From assembly GCF_019186785.1 (NCBI RefSeq), contig NZ_CP066557.1, forward strand, positions 248,001 through 312,000: a DNA stretch of 64,000 nucleotides, read 5' to 3'. The stretch's first letter is position 1. Each line of letters begins with the position of its first letter. A model generated the notes under the pieces. It was given only the letters and a program-made list of their open reading frames with translations. It was not told where the DNA came from and did no database searches. The DNA comes from Neoehrlichia mikurensis. GTDB taxonomy: Bacteria; Pseudomonadota; Alphaproteobacteria; Rickettsiales; Anaplasmataceae. Both the position numbers and the translations under genes were made by a program. Shown piece after piece: positions 55,348-64,000 of the stretch.

Positions 55348-57423
55348 TTATACCTTATTTTTTATATCATTAACTACTATATTATCAGGAACTTGCTCAT
55401 AGCAGGCAAAATGCATACTATACTGCGCCCTCCCCTGAGATACAGAACGCAAATCCTTCACATATCCAAACATTTTTCCAAGAGGAATAAAAGCCGTTAT
55501 CAATTTAGCATTATTACGATCTTGCATCTCTAATATTCTACCTCTCCTACTATTAACATCTCCTATCACATCACCCATATATTCCTCAGGAGTAATAATT
55601 TCAACACGCATAACTGGCTCAAGTAATATGGATCCACCTTTACTCATCATATCTCTAAACGCACCTTTAGCAGCTAATTCAAATGCTAGTGGACTTGAAT
55701 CAACTTCATGAAAAGCCCCATCAAATAAAGTAGCCTTAAAATCAATTACCGGGAATCCCGCTATTACACCATTTTCTTTAGCAATTTCTAACCCATTTTG
55801 CACACCAGGTATATATTCTTTAGGGATCGCTCCTCCAGTAATTTTACTTTCAAAAACAAACCCAGATCCTGGAGATAATGGCTCAAATAATATATTAACT
55901 TTAGCAAATTGACCAGCTCCACCTGTTTGTTTTTTGTGAATATACTCAACTTCAACAGACTTTGTAATAGTTTCGCGATATGCGACTTGAGGAGCTCCTA
56001 TATTAGCTAATACATTAAACTCTCGCTTCATCCTATCAACTATTACTTCTAGATGCAATTCACCCATACCTCTTAAGATTGTTTGACCACTTTCATTATT
56101 TATAAACATTCTCAATGAAGGATCCTCAGCAACCAATCTACTTAATGCCACTCCCATTTTTTCTTGATCAGCAGCGGATTTAGGTTCTATTGCTATCTCC
56201 ATTACAGGCTCTGGAAAATCCATCCGCTCTAAAATAATAGGAAAATCTACCGCACATAAAGTATCACCTGTAGTAGTTTTCTTAAGACCTGCCAAAGCAA
56301 CTATATCTCCTGCCTTTGCCTCCGATATATCCTCTCTGTTATTAGCATGCATCAATAAAATTCTTCCTATAGACTCTGTAGTATTTTTTATAGAGTTTAA
56401 TACTGACATTTTACTTGTTAATTTACCAGAATATATTCTTATAAAAGTCAAGCTACCAACAAATTTATCCGCCATAACTTTAAAAGCTAATGCAACAAAC
56501 TTCTCATTTACAGAAGATTTTATAGATATCATTTCATCTAAATTTTTAACATTACTACCTTCAATCATATTAACATCATCAGGTGCAGGCAGAAAATCAA
56601 CTACAGCATCTAATAAAGGTTGTATACCCTTATTTTTAAAAGCAGAACCACATAAAACAGGAACAAATTTTGACTGAACTACACCTGTACGTATACATCC
56701 TTTTAACAAGGAAACAGGTATATCACTTCCCTCAAAATATAATTTCATTGCCTCATCATCAAATTCAACAGCATTTTCTAAAAGCTGTGCTCTATATTTT
56801 TTTACTTGATCAAGCATATCATCAGGAATCCCCTGATATGTAAACTTTGCTCCAAGAGAATCCTCTTCCCAAATAATAGAATGCATCTCTATTAAATCTA
56901 CTACTCCGATAAAATTTTTATCAATACCTATTGGCAACTGTAAAACTAAGGGACGAGAACCAAGCTTCTGAATTATCATATCAACACATCTATCAAAATC
57001 TGCTCCTACCCTATCCATCTTATTCACAAAGCAAATCCTAGGAACATTATATTTGTCAGCTTGCCTCCACACCGTCTCTGATTGAGGTTCAACACCAGCT
57101 ACACCATCAAAAACAGCAATTGCTCCATCTAATACCCTAAGCGATCTTTCGACCTCTACTGTAAAATCAACATGACCAGGAGTATCAATAATATTTATCT
57201 TATGATTATTCCAAAAGCATGTTGTGGCTGCAGATGTAATAGTGATTCCACGTTCTTTTTCCTGTTCCATCCAATCCATTGAAGCAGCACCCTCGTGTAC
57301 TTCACCTATTCTATTTTGTTTGCCTGTATAAAAAAGTATACGCTCCGTAGTAGTAGTTTTTCCGGCATCTATATGAGCCATAATACCTATATTTCTACAT
57401 TTAGATAAACAACTATCTCCCAC
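55348..57423 (-). CDS. fusA: Elongation factor G
   Basis: EF-G drives ribosomal translocation. The 691-residue protein begins at a GTG (57423). G-domain motifs: [32 protein letters not shown] and NKMDR. Later: [15 protein letters not shown] and the C-terminal domain with [16 protein letters not shown]. It lies 20 bases after rpsG and 2 bases before tuf in the str operon. Confidence 0.99.
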   Translation of the reverse strand: MGDSCLSKCRNIGIMAHIDAGKTTTTERILFYTGKQNRIGEVHEGAASMDWMEQEKERGITITSAATTCFWNNHKINIIDTPGHVDFTVEVERSLRVLDGAIAVFDGVAGVEPQSETVWRQADKYNVPRICFVNKMDRVGADFDRCVDMIIQKLGSRPLVLQLPIGIDKNFIGVVDLIEMHSIIWEEDSLGAKFTYQGIPDDMLDQVKKYRAQLLENAVEFDDEAMKLYFEGSDIPVSLLKGCIRTGVVQSKFVPVLCGSAFKNKGIQPLLDAVVDFLPAPDDVNMIEGSNVKNLDEMISIKSSVNEKFVALAFKVMADKFVGSLTFIRIYSGKLTSKMSVLNSIKNTTESIGRILLMHANNREDISEAKAGDIVALAGLKKTTTGDTLCAVDFPIILERMDFPEPVMEIAIEPKSAADQEKMGVALSRLVAEDPSLRMFINNESGQTILRGMGELHLEVIVDRMKREFNVLANIGAPQVAYRETITKSVEVEYIHKKQTGGAGQFAKVNILFEPLSPGSGFVFESKITGGAIPKEYIPGVQNGLEIAKENGVIAGFPVIDFKATLFDGAFHEVDSSPLAFELAAKGAFRDMMSKGGSILLEPVMRVEIITPEEYMGDVIGDVNSRRGRILEMQDRNNAKLITAFIPLGKMFGYVKDLRSVSQGRAQYSMHFACYEQVPDNIVVNDIKNKV

Positions 57424-57443
57424 TTATTCCTCTTTCTGTTTAT

Positions 57444-57926
57444 TTAATTAAATTTAAAATGCGAAAAAGCTTTATTAGCTTCAGCCATTTTATACTTTTC
57501 TTCACGAATTCTATACGCTCCACCACGCTTATTACAAGACTCTAATAATTCGTGACATAAACATTCCATATACGTCTTATTACTACGCTTCCTACTTGTA
57601 CACGCAGCTCTAGAAATCCACCTTAATGCCAATGAAATAGATCTATCTTCCCTTACTTCAACAGGAATCTGATAAGTCACACCACCTATCCTACGAGAAC
57701 GAACCTCCATTTGCGGCATAACATTATTTAAAGCATTATTAAAAATGGTAATACCACTTTCACCAAAACGAGACTCTGCTAAATCTAAAGCACCATATAC
57801 TATCTTTTCAGCCAAAGATTTCTTACCGCAGCGCATTACTACATTTATAAAACGCGCCAATAACACACTATTATATTTTGAATCAGGAACTATGATCCTT
57901 CTATTAACCTTACGACGACGTGACAT
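57444..57926 (-). CDS. rpsG: 30S ribosomal protein S7
   Basis: S7 binds the 3' domain of 16S rRNA and starts assembly of the 30S head. The 160-residue protein begins [10 protein letters not shown]. It has [20 protein letters not shown], the loop [18 protein letters not shown] and [20 protein letters not shown], then a normal C-terminus. It lies 10 bases after rpsL. Confidence 0.98.
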   Translation of the reverse strand: MSRRRKVNRRIIVPDSKYNSVLLARFINVVMRCGKKSLAEKIVYGALDLAESRFGESGITIFNNALNNVMPQMEVRSRRIGGVTYQIPVEVREDRSISLALRWISRAACTSRKRSNKTYMECLCHELLESCNKRGGAYRIREEKYKMAEANKAFSHFKFN

Positions 57927-57936
57927 ATACTACCAT

Positions 57937-58311
57937 TTAGCTACTCTTTTTAACTCCATATTTTGATCTTGATTTCTTTCTACCATTTACCCCTTTAGTA
58001 TCCAATGCACCACGAATTATATGATAACGTACACCTGGTAAATCTTTTACGCGACCACCCCTAATCAAAACCACTGAATGCTCCTGTAAGTTATGGCCTT
58101 CCCCAGGTATATAAGCTATTACTTCATTCCCATAACCAGATATTTTTACTCTAGCAACTTTACGCAACGCTGAATTAGGCTTTCTAGGAGTTGTGGTATA
58201 AACCTTAACACACACCGCCCTCTTTTGAGGATTATGCTGAAGAGCAGGTGCCTTATTCACAGAAGCACGAGACTTCCTAGGATTACGCACTAATTGATTT
58301 ATAGTAGGCAT
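57937..58311 (-). CDS. rpsL: 30S ribosomal protein S12
   Basis: S12 lies at the decoding centre and helps control translational accuracy. The 124-residue protein begins [18 protein letters not shown] and contains [29 protein letters not shown]. In the conserved decoding loop [10 protein letters not shown] the residue equivalent to Lys43 of other bacteria is Arg43 (codon AGA at 58185-58183). Lys43Arg is a classical streptomycin-resistance change elsewhere. First gene of the str operon, with a promoter just upstream. Confidence 0.98.
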   Translation of the reverse strand: MPTINQLVRNPRKSRASVNKAPALQHNPQKRAVCVKVYTTTPRKPNSALRKVARVKISGYGNEVIAYIPGEGHNLQEHSVVLIRGGRVKDLPGVRYHIIRGALDTKGVNGRKKSRSKYGVKKSS

Positions 58312-58373
58312 ACATCAACAACCTTATTTAATAAAAAATACTATCCCAGATTCAAATAATAGAAATACTATTA

Positions 58374-58402
58374 CTTATAAAATAATCATCGATTCCAGTC
58401 AA
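58374..58402 (-). promoter_or_regulatory. Probable promoter of the rpsL-fusA-tuf-rpoBC run
   Basis: On the minus strand the -35 box TTGACT (58402-58397), a 17-base spacer and the -10 box TATAAG (58379-58374) lie ~63 bases before the rpsL ATG. This is the best promoter match in the spacer. Confidence 0.6.
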
Positions 58403-58428
58403 TACATAATTTAATATTTTATTTATAT

Positions 58429-59709
58429 TTACTTACATGATATTTTTTTTGCGATACTTTCATTTAATATTTTTAATTGATATACCTCATTATTATTTAC
58501 ATCATAATACTTTACATGTGAGTATTTTGTATTTACATTAACAATTGTAAACCCAAAGTTTTTAACACTTTGAATACTATCTGCAATAAAGTTGCCAATT
58601 TTTACATTATGCATCTTTAATAATTTTACATTATCAAGTTTAGTACCACTATTACCTACTATTATTTGAGTTACAATATTATCTTTCATTTTCATTCTTA
58701 ATATTTGCCCTATGTGAACATGTCCAGAGACTATTGCCAATAAATTTCTAGGTAAAAGATTACTAAAAGCTTTCACTTGTAATAAACTCCCATAATACGG
58801 AACATTTCTTCTTTCAATATAACTCCACAAAGGACGATGTGTTAACAGCCACATAGGAGATTCATGGTGTAACTTATTTAAAAACCTGCTTCTAACATTT
58901 TTAATATCTTGCTTAGAAAATAACATTTCACTAATATTTGAAGAATCATATATGTAAAAATTCAGATCACCTATACCTAATTGCTTTGGAGTAAAAATCC
59001 AAGAATCAACAATATTCTTACATAATGCCTTATCTACATCAACAAAAGAACTTGCACTTAAATACCTAAACCATCCCCTATAAGCTCTATTACAATCTTC
59101 ATGATTGCCTCGTACAAATATAAAAGGTGCCTTTTTTGATAATAATTTAGATGGATCTAACCAATCAAGCTTCCAAGTATTAAAATTATCTCCATACACT
59201 CCTTTGTTACATTTTGTATTGTCACTACAACTCTTTTCTCTATATAAATAATCTCCTACATGTATCACTAAATCAGGATTATGTTGTGATACTTGATATA
59301 AAATTCTTTCTAATGGCCATTTATCTTGCGATTTACAATTTTGTTCATAATATAATGATATTCTACATCCTGTATCACCTATTATTGCAATTTTTTTTAT
59401 TTTATTGGGAATAGCAGGTACTATATTAGTATTTACTTTTATTATCTTCGCAGTATTAGATATCACCGCTTCACATACTTTATTATTAAAAACTGCACTT
59501 TTATTATATACAGGCAATGCTCTAACACTCATTCTTCTTATTTTGGAATCAACATTAATTTTTGGACAATCATCTTCTGCGGAAATTATTGCTCTAACAC
59601 TTAAATTGTTATTACTTACTACCTGCGACCACACAAATAACACATCTGCTTTGACATACATATTAGAAAAATATATCATTAAAGACAATAAAAATGCTAA
59701 CACCTTCAT
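58429..59709 (-). CDS. Secreted metallophosphoesterase (purple-acid-phosphatase-like)
   Basis: A 426-residue protein with a clear N-terminal signal peptide (MKVLAFLLSLMIYFSNMYVKA). After a ~75-residue N-terminal part follows a calcineurin-like phosphoesterase domain. Its metal motifs appear in order: IGDTGCR, LVIHVGDYLY, VRGNHEDC, LLTHRPLW and VSGHVHIG. All metal ligands are present, so it should be an active phosphatase, probably periplasmic. The substrate is unknown. It is downstream of nothing obvious and divergent from RNase J across a ~675-base spacer. Confidence 0.9.
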   Translation of the reverse strand: MKVLAFLLSLMIYFSNMYVKADVLFVWSQVVSNNNLSVRAIISAEDDCPKINVDSKIRRMSVRALPVYNKSAVFNNKVCEAVISNTAKIIKVNTNIVPAIPNKIKKIAIIGDTGCRISLYYEQNCKSQDKWPLERILYQVSQHNPDLVIHVGDYLYREKSCSDNTKCNKGVYGDNFNTWKLDWLDPSKLLSKKAPFIFVRGNHEDCNRAYRGWFRYLSASSFVDVDKALCKNIVDSWIFTPKQLGIGDLNFYIYDSSNISEMLFSKQDIKNVRSRFLNKLHHESPMWLLTHRPLWSYIERRNVPYYGSLLQVKAFSNLLPRNLLAIVSGHVHIGQILRMKMKDNIVTQIIVGNSGTKLDNVKLLKMHNVKIGNFIADSIQSVKNFGFTIVNVNTKYSHVKYYDVNNNEVYQLKILNESIAKKISCK

Positions 59710-60385
59710 AAAGCCTCATTAATAAATAATTCATTACATCTTTAGATTAATAAAAATTATTACTTTTAATATTAAATAATCAAATGCAACCTCAATATCA
59801 CAATGAGACAACAAACAACAATATATTTAGCACTATTATTTAATGTATTAAACATCAATAATTTTTGATTTTATCAAAGTTTTTTAACTAATAAATCTTA
59901 ATTTATAAAACATTTCATTATCTTCATAATAAAAACCTGCAATTTTGCTTCCTTATAAACCCTAGATTCTTCTATATAGCAGAATATTGATGAATTAACG
60001 AATTCAGTTATAAAAATGATACCTATCATTCTTAGTCAACATACAAATAAGCACAACCTAGTTAACCTATCGCTTCTTCTCTTTTATTACGCTAACACTT
60101 AATATATTACATAAAGCGCTTATTTTGCAGAACTAATAATTACAAGCCAATTGCAATAAAGCAATAAAAAGTATTCATTTGAATACATTAAAAATACTAT
60201 TAAAATATATTAGGTTAATTTCACTAATTAATTTAATAATTCCCCATTATAGGCATAATATGCCATATTAATACAAGAATAGAAGTATTTATACCAAATT
60301 ATGTATTAAATGTTTTTTGTTTGTAATGGAAATTATATGTGGTATCCTAAAAAATAATTAACTTATTTAATTTTTTGATATTTAC
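59710..60385. other. Gene-free AT-rich spacer
   Basis: Divergent region between the phosphoesterase and RNase J genes. It must hold both promoters, but I see no convincing boxes. No coding signal. Confidence 0.5.
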
Positions 60386-62017
60386 ATGAATTTTAATGCA
60401 GATAGTTTTTTATTCATACCTTTAGGTGGAGTAGGAAAAATAGGTATGAATGTTACTCTATACCATTTTCAAGAAAAATGGATAATGGTTGATTTGGGCG
60501 CAGGATTCGCTGATACCGAAATTATGCCAGGCATTAACATGATTGTTGCTGACATTAGTTTTATAAAAAAACATCGTAAAAATTTACTTGGTATTATTCT
60601 AACACATGCTCATGAAGATCATCTTGGAGCGGTACAATATTTATGGGAAGATTTAAGATGTCCAGTATATACAACAAGATTTACAGCAATATTTCTTAAA
60701 TCAAAATTAAAAGAATTCTCTTTAGAAGTTCCAATTAAAGAAGTGAATACTTCTCAAGAACTAGTTCTTAAGCCCTTTACCATAGAATTTATAAATATGA
60801 CACATTCTATACCAGAAATGCATTCGCTTGCTATTCATACTAATGTAGGAAGCATTTTACACACAGGAGATTGGAAATTAGATAACTCGCCTGTCATTGG
60901 TCCTACCTCTAATGTGGAAAAACTTAAACAGCTTGGCAAGAATGGACTATTAGCAGTTGTATGTGACTCAACAAACATATTTACTAAAGGAAAGTCTGGA
61001 TCAGAAGGGGATTTATATAATAGCTTGTTCAATATAATACAAAATAGTACTCAAAGAGTAGCTGTATCTTTATTTGCTTCTAATGTTGCCAGAATTTATA
61101 CATTTATTAAAATATCCCAACAACTAGATAGACATGTAGTCATCTTAGGAAAATCTCTTATCAGAATTGTACAAGTTGCAAAAGACAGCGGGTATTTAAA
61201 TGATGTGCCAGATTTTATAACCCAGGAACAAGCAAGACAATTGCCAAAAAATAAAGTACTTTATATTTGCACAGGATGTCAAGGAGAACCGCTTGCAGCA
61301 ACTGCAAAATTATCAAATAATGCTCACAGAATGGTTACGTTAGAAAGCGGAGATACAATTATTTTTTCGTCTAAAATTATTCCTGGAAATGATAAGAGAA
61401 TATTCAATGTCTTTAATCGTTTTGTTAATATGAACGTTAAAGTAATAACAGAATTTATGGATCATGTACATGTATCAGGCCATCCTTCAAGAGATGATAT
61501 TATTACAATGTATTCACTTACCAATCCTAAATTGTGCATACCAGTTCATGGAGAATACATACACATGTATGAACATGCAAAAGTAGCACAAGAATGCGGT
61601 ATAAAAAATCATGTTATTCCTAACCCAGGAGATGTTATTGACATAGTATTAGGCAAAAAAATCGATTCCGTACAATCTGGTTACTTTGGCGTTGATGGCC
61701 ACTTTTTCCATCATCCTGAAGGTAAAGTAATGTCAATGCGTAGAAAAATGAAAAATGCAGGTATTATTATTATAATACTCATTATGAATAAAAAAAATCA
61801 ATTACTCAAAGACCCATCTATCATTGCACCTGGAGTATTAGACGAAATAAAAGATAAAGCACTCATAAAAAAAGTAATTAAAACAATAAATTCTAAGTTT
61901 TATGCAAATAAAGTACAAAATATTAAAAGTTATATTAAAAACATAGTTTTCAATGCTCTAAAATATGATATACAAAATGTACCAGTTATTGAAGTGCAAA
62001 TAGAATACTTGCTATAA
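60386..62017 (+). CDS. rnj: Ribonuclease J
   Basis: RNase J is a 5'-3' exonuclease and endonuclease of the metallo-beta-lactamase/beta-CASP group, used in RNA decay and rRNA maturation. The 543-residue protein opens with FIPLGGVGKIGMN. The zinc motif LTHAHEDH has His74, His76, Asp78 and His79, and TGDWKLD is also present. The beta-CASP part contains VVCDSTN, CTGCQGEP and HVSGHPSRDDI, and the C-terminal domain is present. It lies 32 bases before tolB. Confidence 0.95.
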   Translation: MNFNADSFLFIPLGGVGKIGMNVTLYHFQEKWIMVDLGAGFADTEIMPGINMIVADISFIKKHRKNLLGIILTHAHEDHLGAVQYLWEDLRCPVYTTRFTAIFLKSKLKEFSLEVPIKEVNTSQELVLKPFTIEFINMTHSIPEMHSLAIHTNVGSILHTGDWKLDNSPVIGPTSNVEKLKQLGKNGLLAVVCDSTNIFTKGKSGSEGDLYNSLFNIIQNSTQRVAVSLFASNVARIYTFIKISQQLDRHVVILGKSLIRIVQVAKDSGYLNDVPDFITQEQARQLPKNKVLYICTGCQGEPLAATAKLSNNAHRMVTLESGDTIIFSSKIIPGNDKRIFNVFNRFVNMNVKVITEFMDHVHVSGHPSRDDIITMYSLTNPKLCIPVHGEYIHMYEHAKVAQECGIKNHVIPNPGDVIDIVLGKKIDSVQSGYFGVDGHFFHHPEGKVMSMRRKMKNAGIIIIILIMNKKNQLLKDPSIIAPGVLDEIKDKALIKKVIKTINSKFYANKVQNIKSYIKNIVFNALKYDIQNVPVIEVQIEYLL

Positions 62018-62049
62018 GTGGTAAAGAATAAATATACTACAAAAAAACT

Positions 62050-63357
62050 ATGTTCCATCGCTTCTTATTGTTATTATTCTTTTTGACAGCATTAAGTGCT
62101 GCTCCTAATAAATCGTATAGCAAACTTAAAATCGATATCACTAGAGGAAACACAGAAAATATTTCCATAGGAATCGTTCCTTTTCACTTTACAACAAATC
62201 TTGAAAATGAAATTGGGCAAAACATTATAAAGGTAATAAAAAATAACTTAGTTAATACCGGAATATTTGATGTGGTTACTCAGTACGTAAATGACCTTAA
62301 TATTAATTCTGAAGCATTGCCAACTTCATCTTTATGGAAAATATTAAAAAAAGATATATTAATTACTGGAAGCGTTAAAGAAGATAAGCAAAATAAAATA
62401 GAAGTTAAATTTCGTATATGGGACATTGCTCTCAGTAAAGAACTTTCAGGTCAATCTTTGACTTTTATTATAACAAATTGGCGACGTGCTGCACATGCTG
62501 TTTCAGATAACATATATCACAGGCTTACTGGTGAGGATGGTTATTTTAATACCAAAATAGTATATATTGCTGAAACTTTATCTCCAAGAACAAGAAAAAT
62601 CGCTATAATGGATCAAGATGGTGAGAATAATATTTATCTCACAAGTGGATATAATTTTCTATCAACACCAAGATTTTCCCCTAGTGGCACTGATATTGTA
62701 TATATGACCTACGTTAAAAATAAAGGAAAAATTATCATAAAAAACTTGAATACTGGATCATCAACTATATTAGGAAGCTTTAATGGGATAAGTTCCTCGC
62801 CAAGATTTTCTCCTGATGGAAAATCAGTACTATTATCAGAATCTATATATGGACAGACAAACATATACTCTATTACTGTTAAGGATAGAAAAGTGAGTAA
62901 GTTAACAGATAATAAATTCATTAATACATCTGCATCATATTCTCCCGATAAAAAGTTTATAGTATTTAACTCTGATAGGAATGGATCACAACAATTATAT
63001 ATAATGAATGCTGATGGTAAAAATCAGCATAGAATAAGTTTTGGCAAAGGTAGATATGCAACACCAGTATGGTCTCCCAGGGGTGATTGGATTGCTTTTA
63101 CTAAAATTTTATCTGGTAATTTTTACATAGGAGTTATAAAACCAGATGGGACCTCAGAAAGGTTATTAGCAGAGGGCTACATAGTTGAAGGCCCAACATG
63201 GTCCCCTAATGGAAGAATTATTCTTTTTACACAACAAGATCATCCATCTGCAAAATCTTATCTTCAATCAAGGCTTATGTCTATAGATTTAACTGGTATA
63301 AATAAAAAAGTAATAAACACCCCAACTAACGCTTCTAGCGCGCATTGGTCTAATTAA
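62050..63357 (+). CDS. tolB: Tol-Pal system protein TolB
   Basis: TolB is the periplasmic beta-propeller that links Pal with the inner-membrane Tol proteins and keeps the outer membrane attached. The 435-residue protein has a signal peptide (FHRFLLLLFFLTALSA), an N-terminal domain with NISIGIVPFHFTTN, and five WD-like repeats visible as FSPSGTDIVYMT, FSPDGKSVLLS, YSPDKKFIVFNSD, WSPRGDWIAFT and WSPNGRIILFT. The other tol genes and pal are not seen here. Confidence 0.97.
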   Translation: MFHRFLLLLFFLTALSAAPNKSYSKLKIDITRGNTENISIGIVPFHFTTNLENEIGQNIIKVIKNNLVNTGIFDVVTQYVNDLNINSEALPTSSLWKILKKDILITGSVKEDKQNKIEVKFRIWDIALSKELSGQSLTFIITNWRRAAHAVSDNIYHRLTGEDGYFNTKIVYIAETLSPRTRKIAIMDQDGENNIYLTSGYNFLSTPRFSPSGTDIVYMTYVKNKGKIIIKNLNTGSSTILGSFNGISSSPRFSPDGKSVLLSESIYGQTNIYSITVKDRKVSKLTDNKFINTSASYSPDKKFIVFNSDRNGSQQLYIMNADGKNQHRISFGKGRYATPVWSPRGDWIAFTKILSGNFYIGVIKPDGTSERLLAEGYIVEGPTWSPNGRIILFTQQDHPSAKSYLQSRLMSIDLTGINKKVINTPTNASSAHWSN

Positions 63358-63384
63358 ATTAGATAATAATAATACTATTATTAC

Positions 63385-63852
63385 TTGCATAGATGTATAA
63401 TATATGCAATATATTTAATAGTGTTGTTATTGTTTTATTTAATGGTTATTACCGCACAAAAGTTGCAAGATCTTTATAAAAAGATACGCAAATATTTTAT
63501 AAATAAATGTTTGTGTACTTACACTAGTGCAAAGATATTAGGATATAAGATCTTTAACTTAAATAATAGTAGTTTTACATATCAAGTCGGTAACTTGCTT
63601 GAGTTATCAAGGGTGGTAATACTTATTAGCACATATGCAATAAAATTGATAACGCACTATATCTTGCACAAATTGCCTTCAAAATTTACAGTAAGTATTT
63701 TGACATTAGCGTTGTATTTTCATATCTTACAGAGTTGGTTAATACATAAGCTAATAGGAAATGTTTTACATACCTTTCATGTTAATGCTCAAAATTTTAA
63801 AGTTAAGCTTATAAAATTAATTAAACATAACATTAAACCTATGCCCTTATAA
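63385..63852 (+). CDS. Small membrane-associated protein of unknown function
   Basis: A protein of up to 155 residues with a hydrophobic N-terminus (YLIVLLLFYLMVIT) and a second hydrophobic region (VSILTLALYFHIL), otherwise basic and Lys/His-rich. I do not recognise it. The start is uncertain: TTG at 63385, GTG at 63421 or ATG at 63442. It follows tolB by 27 bases and could be co-transcribed with it. Confidence 0.55.
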   Translation: MHRCIIYAIYLIVLLLFYLMVITAQKLQDLYKKIRKYFINKCLCTYTSAKILGYKIFNLNNSSFTYQVGNLLELSRVVILISTYAIKLITHYILHKLPSKFTVSILTLALYFHILQSWLIHKLIGNVLHTFHVNAQNFKVKLIKLIKHNIKPMPL

Positions 63853-64000
63853 GCAAGTATAAAGTTAGCATGAATATTTCTAGTTTTGAAGGCAAGAGTT
63901 ATGGTACATCATGTTATTTTGGCAAGGTATGTATAGAGTTATGTTCAAGTTTCTCGAATTATTCATTGTAAAATAATAAAGCATTCTGTCCGCTGTTCTT

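Noticed and set aside
63870..63971. 33-codon ORF starting ATG near the right edge
   Set aside because: Short, no clear ribosome binding site or recognisable motif. It could be a fragment, but cannot be supported.

Overview
The window looks like chromosomal DNA of an obligate intracellular alphaproteobacterium of the family Anaplasmataceae, most likely Ehrlichia or a close relative such as Neoehrlichia. The evidence is very AT-rich DNA, long gene-poor spacers, a 16S rRNA gene standing alone without 23S-5S, compact rickettsial versions of housekeeping genes, and many short decaying copies of gene pieces. I cannot fix the species by eye. The density of partial gene duplicates and short tandem repeats resembles what is known from Ehrlichia ruminantium.

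Layout. 1-2677 (minus): clpX (cut by the window edge), clpP and tig, a proteostasis cluster. 2712-3027: tRNA-Leu and tRNA-Lys. 3600-4273: a decayed copy of the 16S leader and 5' end, then a tiny lipoprotein resembling VirB7. 4318-7946 (mostly plus): pgpA, a GNAT acetyltransferase, a kinase-less PAS protein, iscX, rpsD and tRNA-Leu. 8640-11183 (plus): an overlapping trio of AI-2E-type permease, Hda/DnaA-like ATPase and thiD, followed by a perfect inverted 235-bp copy of part of thiD. 12021-17399 (minus): a lineage-specific membrane protein, sdhD, sdhC, the 16S gene and an EPSP-synthase-like gene that has lost many active-site residues. 17884-21243 (minus): dnaE. 22278-36404: a mixed metabolic stretch with bolA, a Cys/Met PLP enzyme, murE, pdxH, a patatin, an esterase, argH, a deformylase, pyrD-coaX, mnhE, a MotE-like protein, bioF and tRNA-Arg. 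36543-40633: a DedA-like membrane protein and a 1049-residue repeat protein with a predicted beta-helix core. 41864-42487: rnhB. 42790-58311 (minus): the classic run rpsL-rpsG-fusA-tuf-tRNA-Trp-secE-nusG-rplK-rplA-rplJ-rplL-rpoB-rpoC, preceded by a good promoter. 58429-63852: a secreted metallophosphatase (minus), then RNase J, tolB and a small membrane protein (plus).

How it fits together. Most genes serve transcription, translation, replication, proteolysis and cofactor or nucleotide supply. Host-interaction candidates are the repeat/beta-helix protein, the patatin, the membrane protein at 12021, the secreted phosphatase and the VirB7-like lipoprotein.

The most unusual theme is the spacers. 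They carry partial copies, of visibly different ages and in both orientations, of the 16S 5' end, the AI-2E gene start, thiD, the bolA start, the coaX tail, secY, argH and the rnhB tail. No transposase was recognised. This suggests an ongoing local copy-and-decay process rather than transposition. The 16S gene is flanked by a 20-bp leader/trailer helix, a likely processing stem, and sdhCD lies just beyond it on the same strand.
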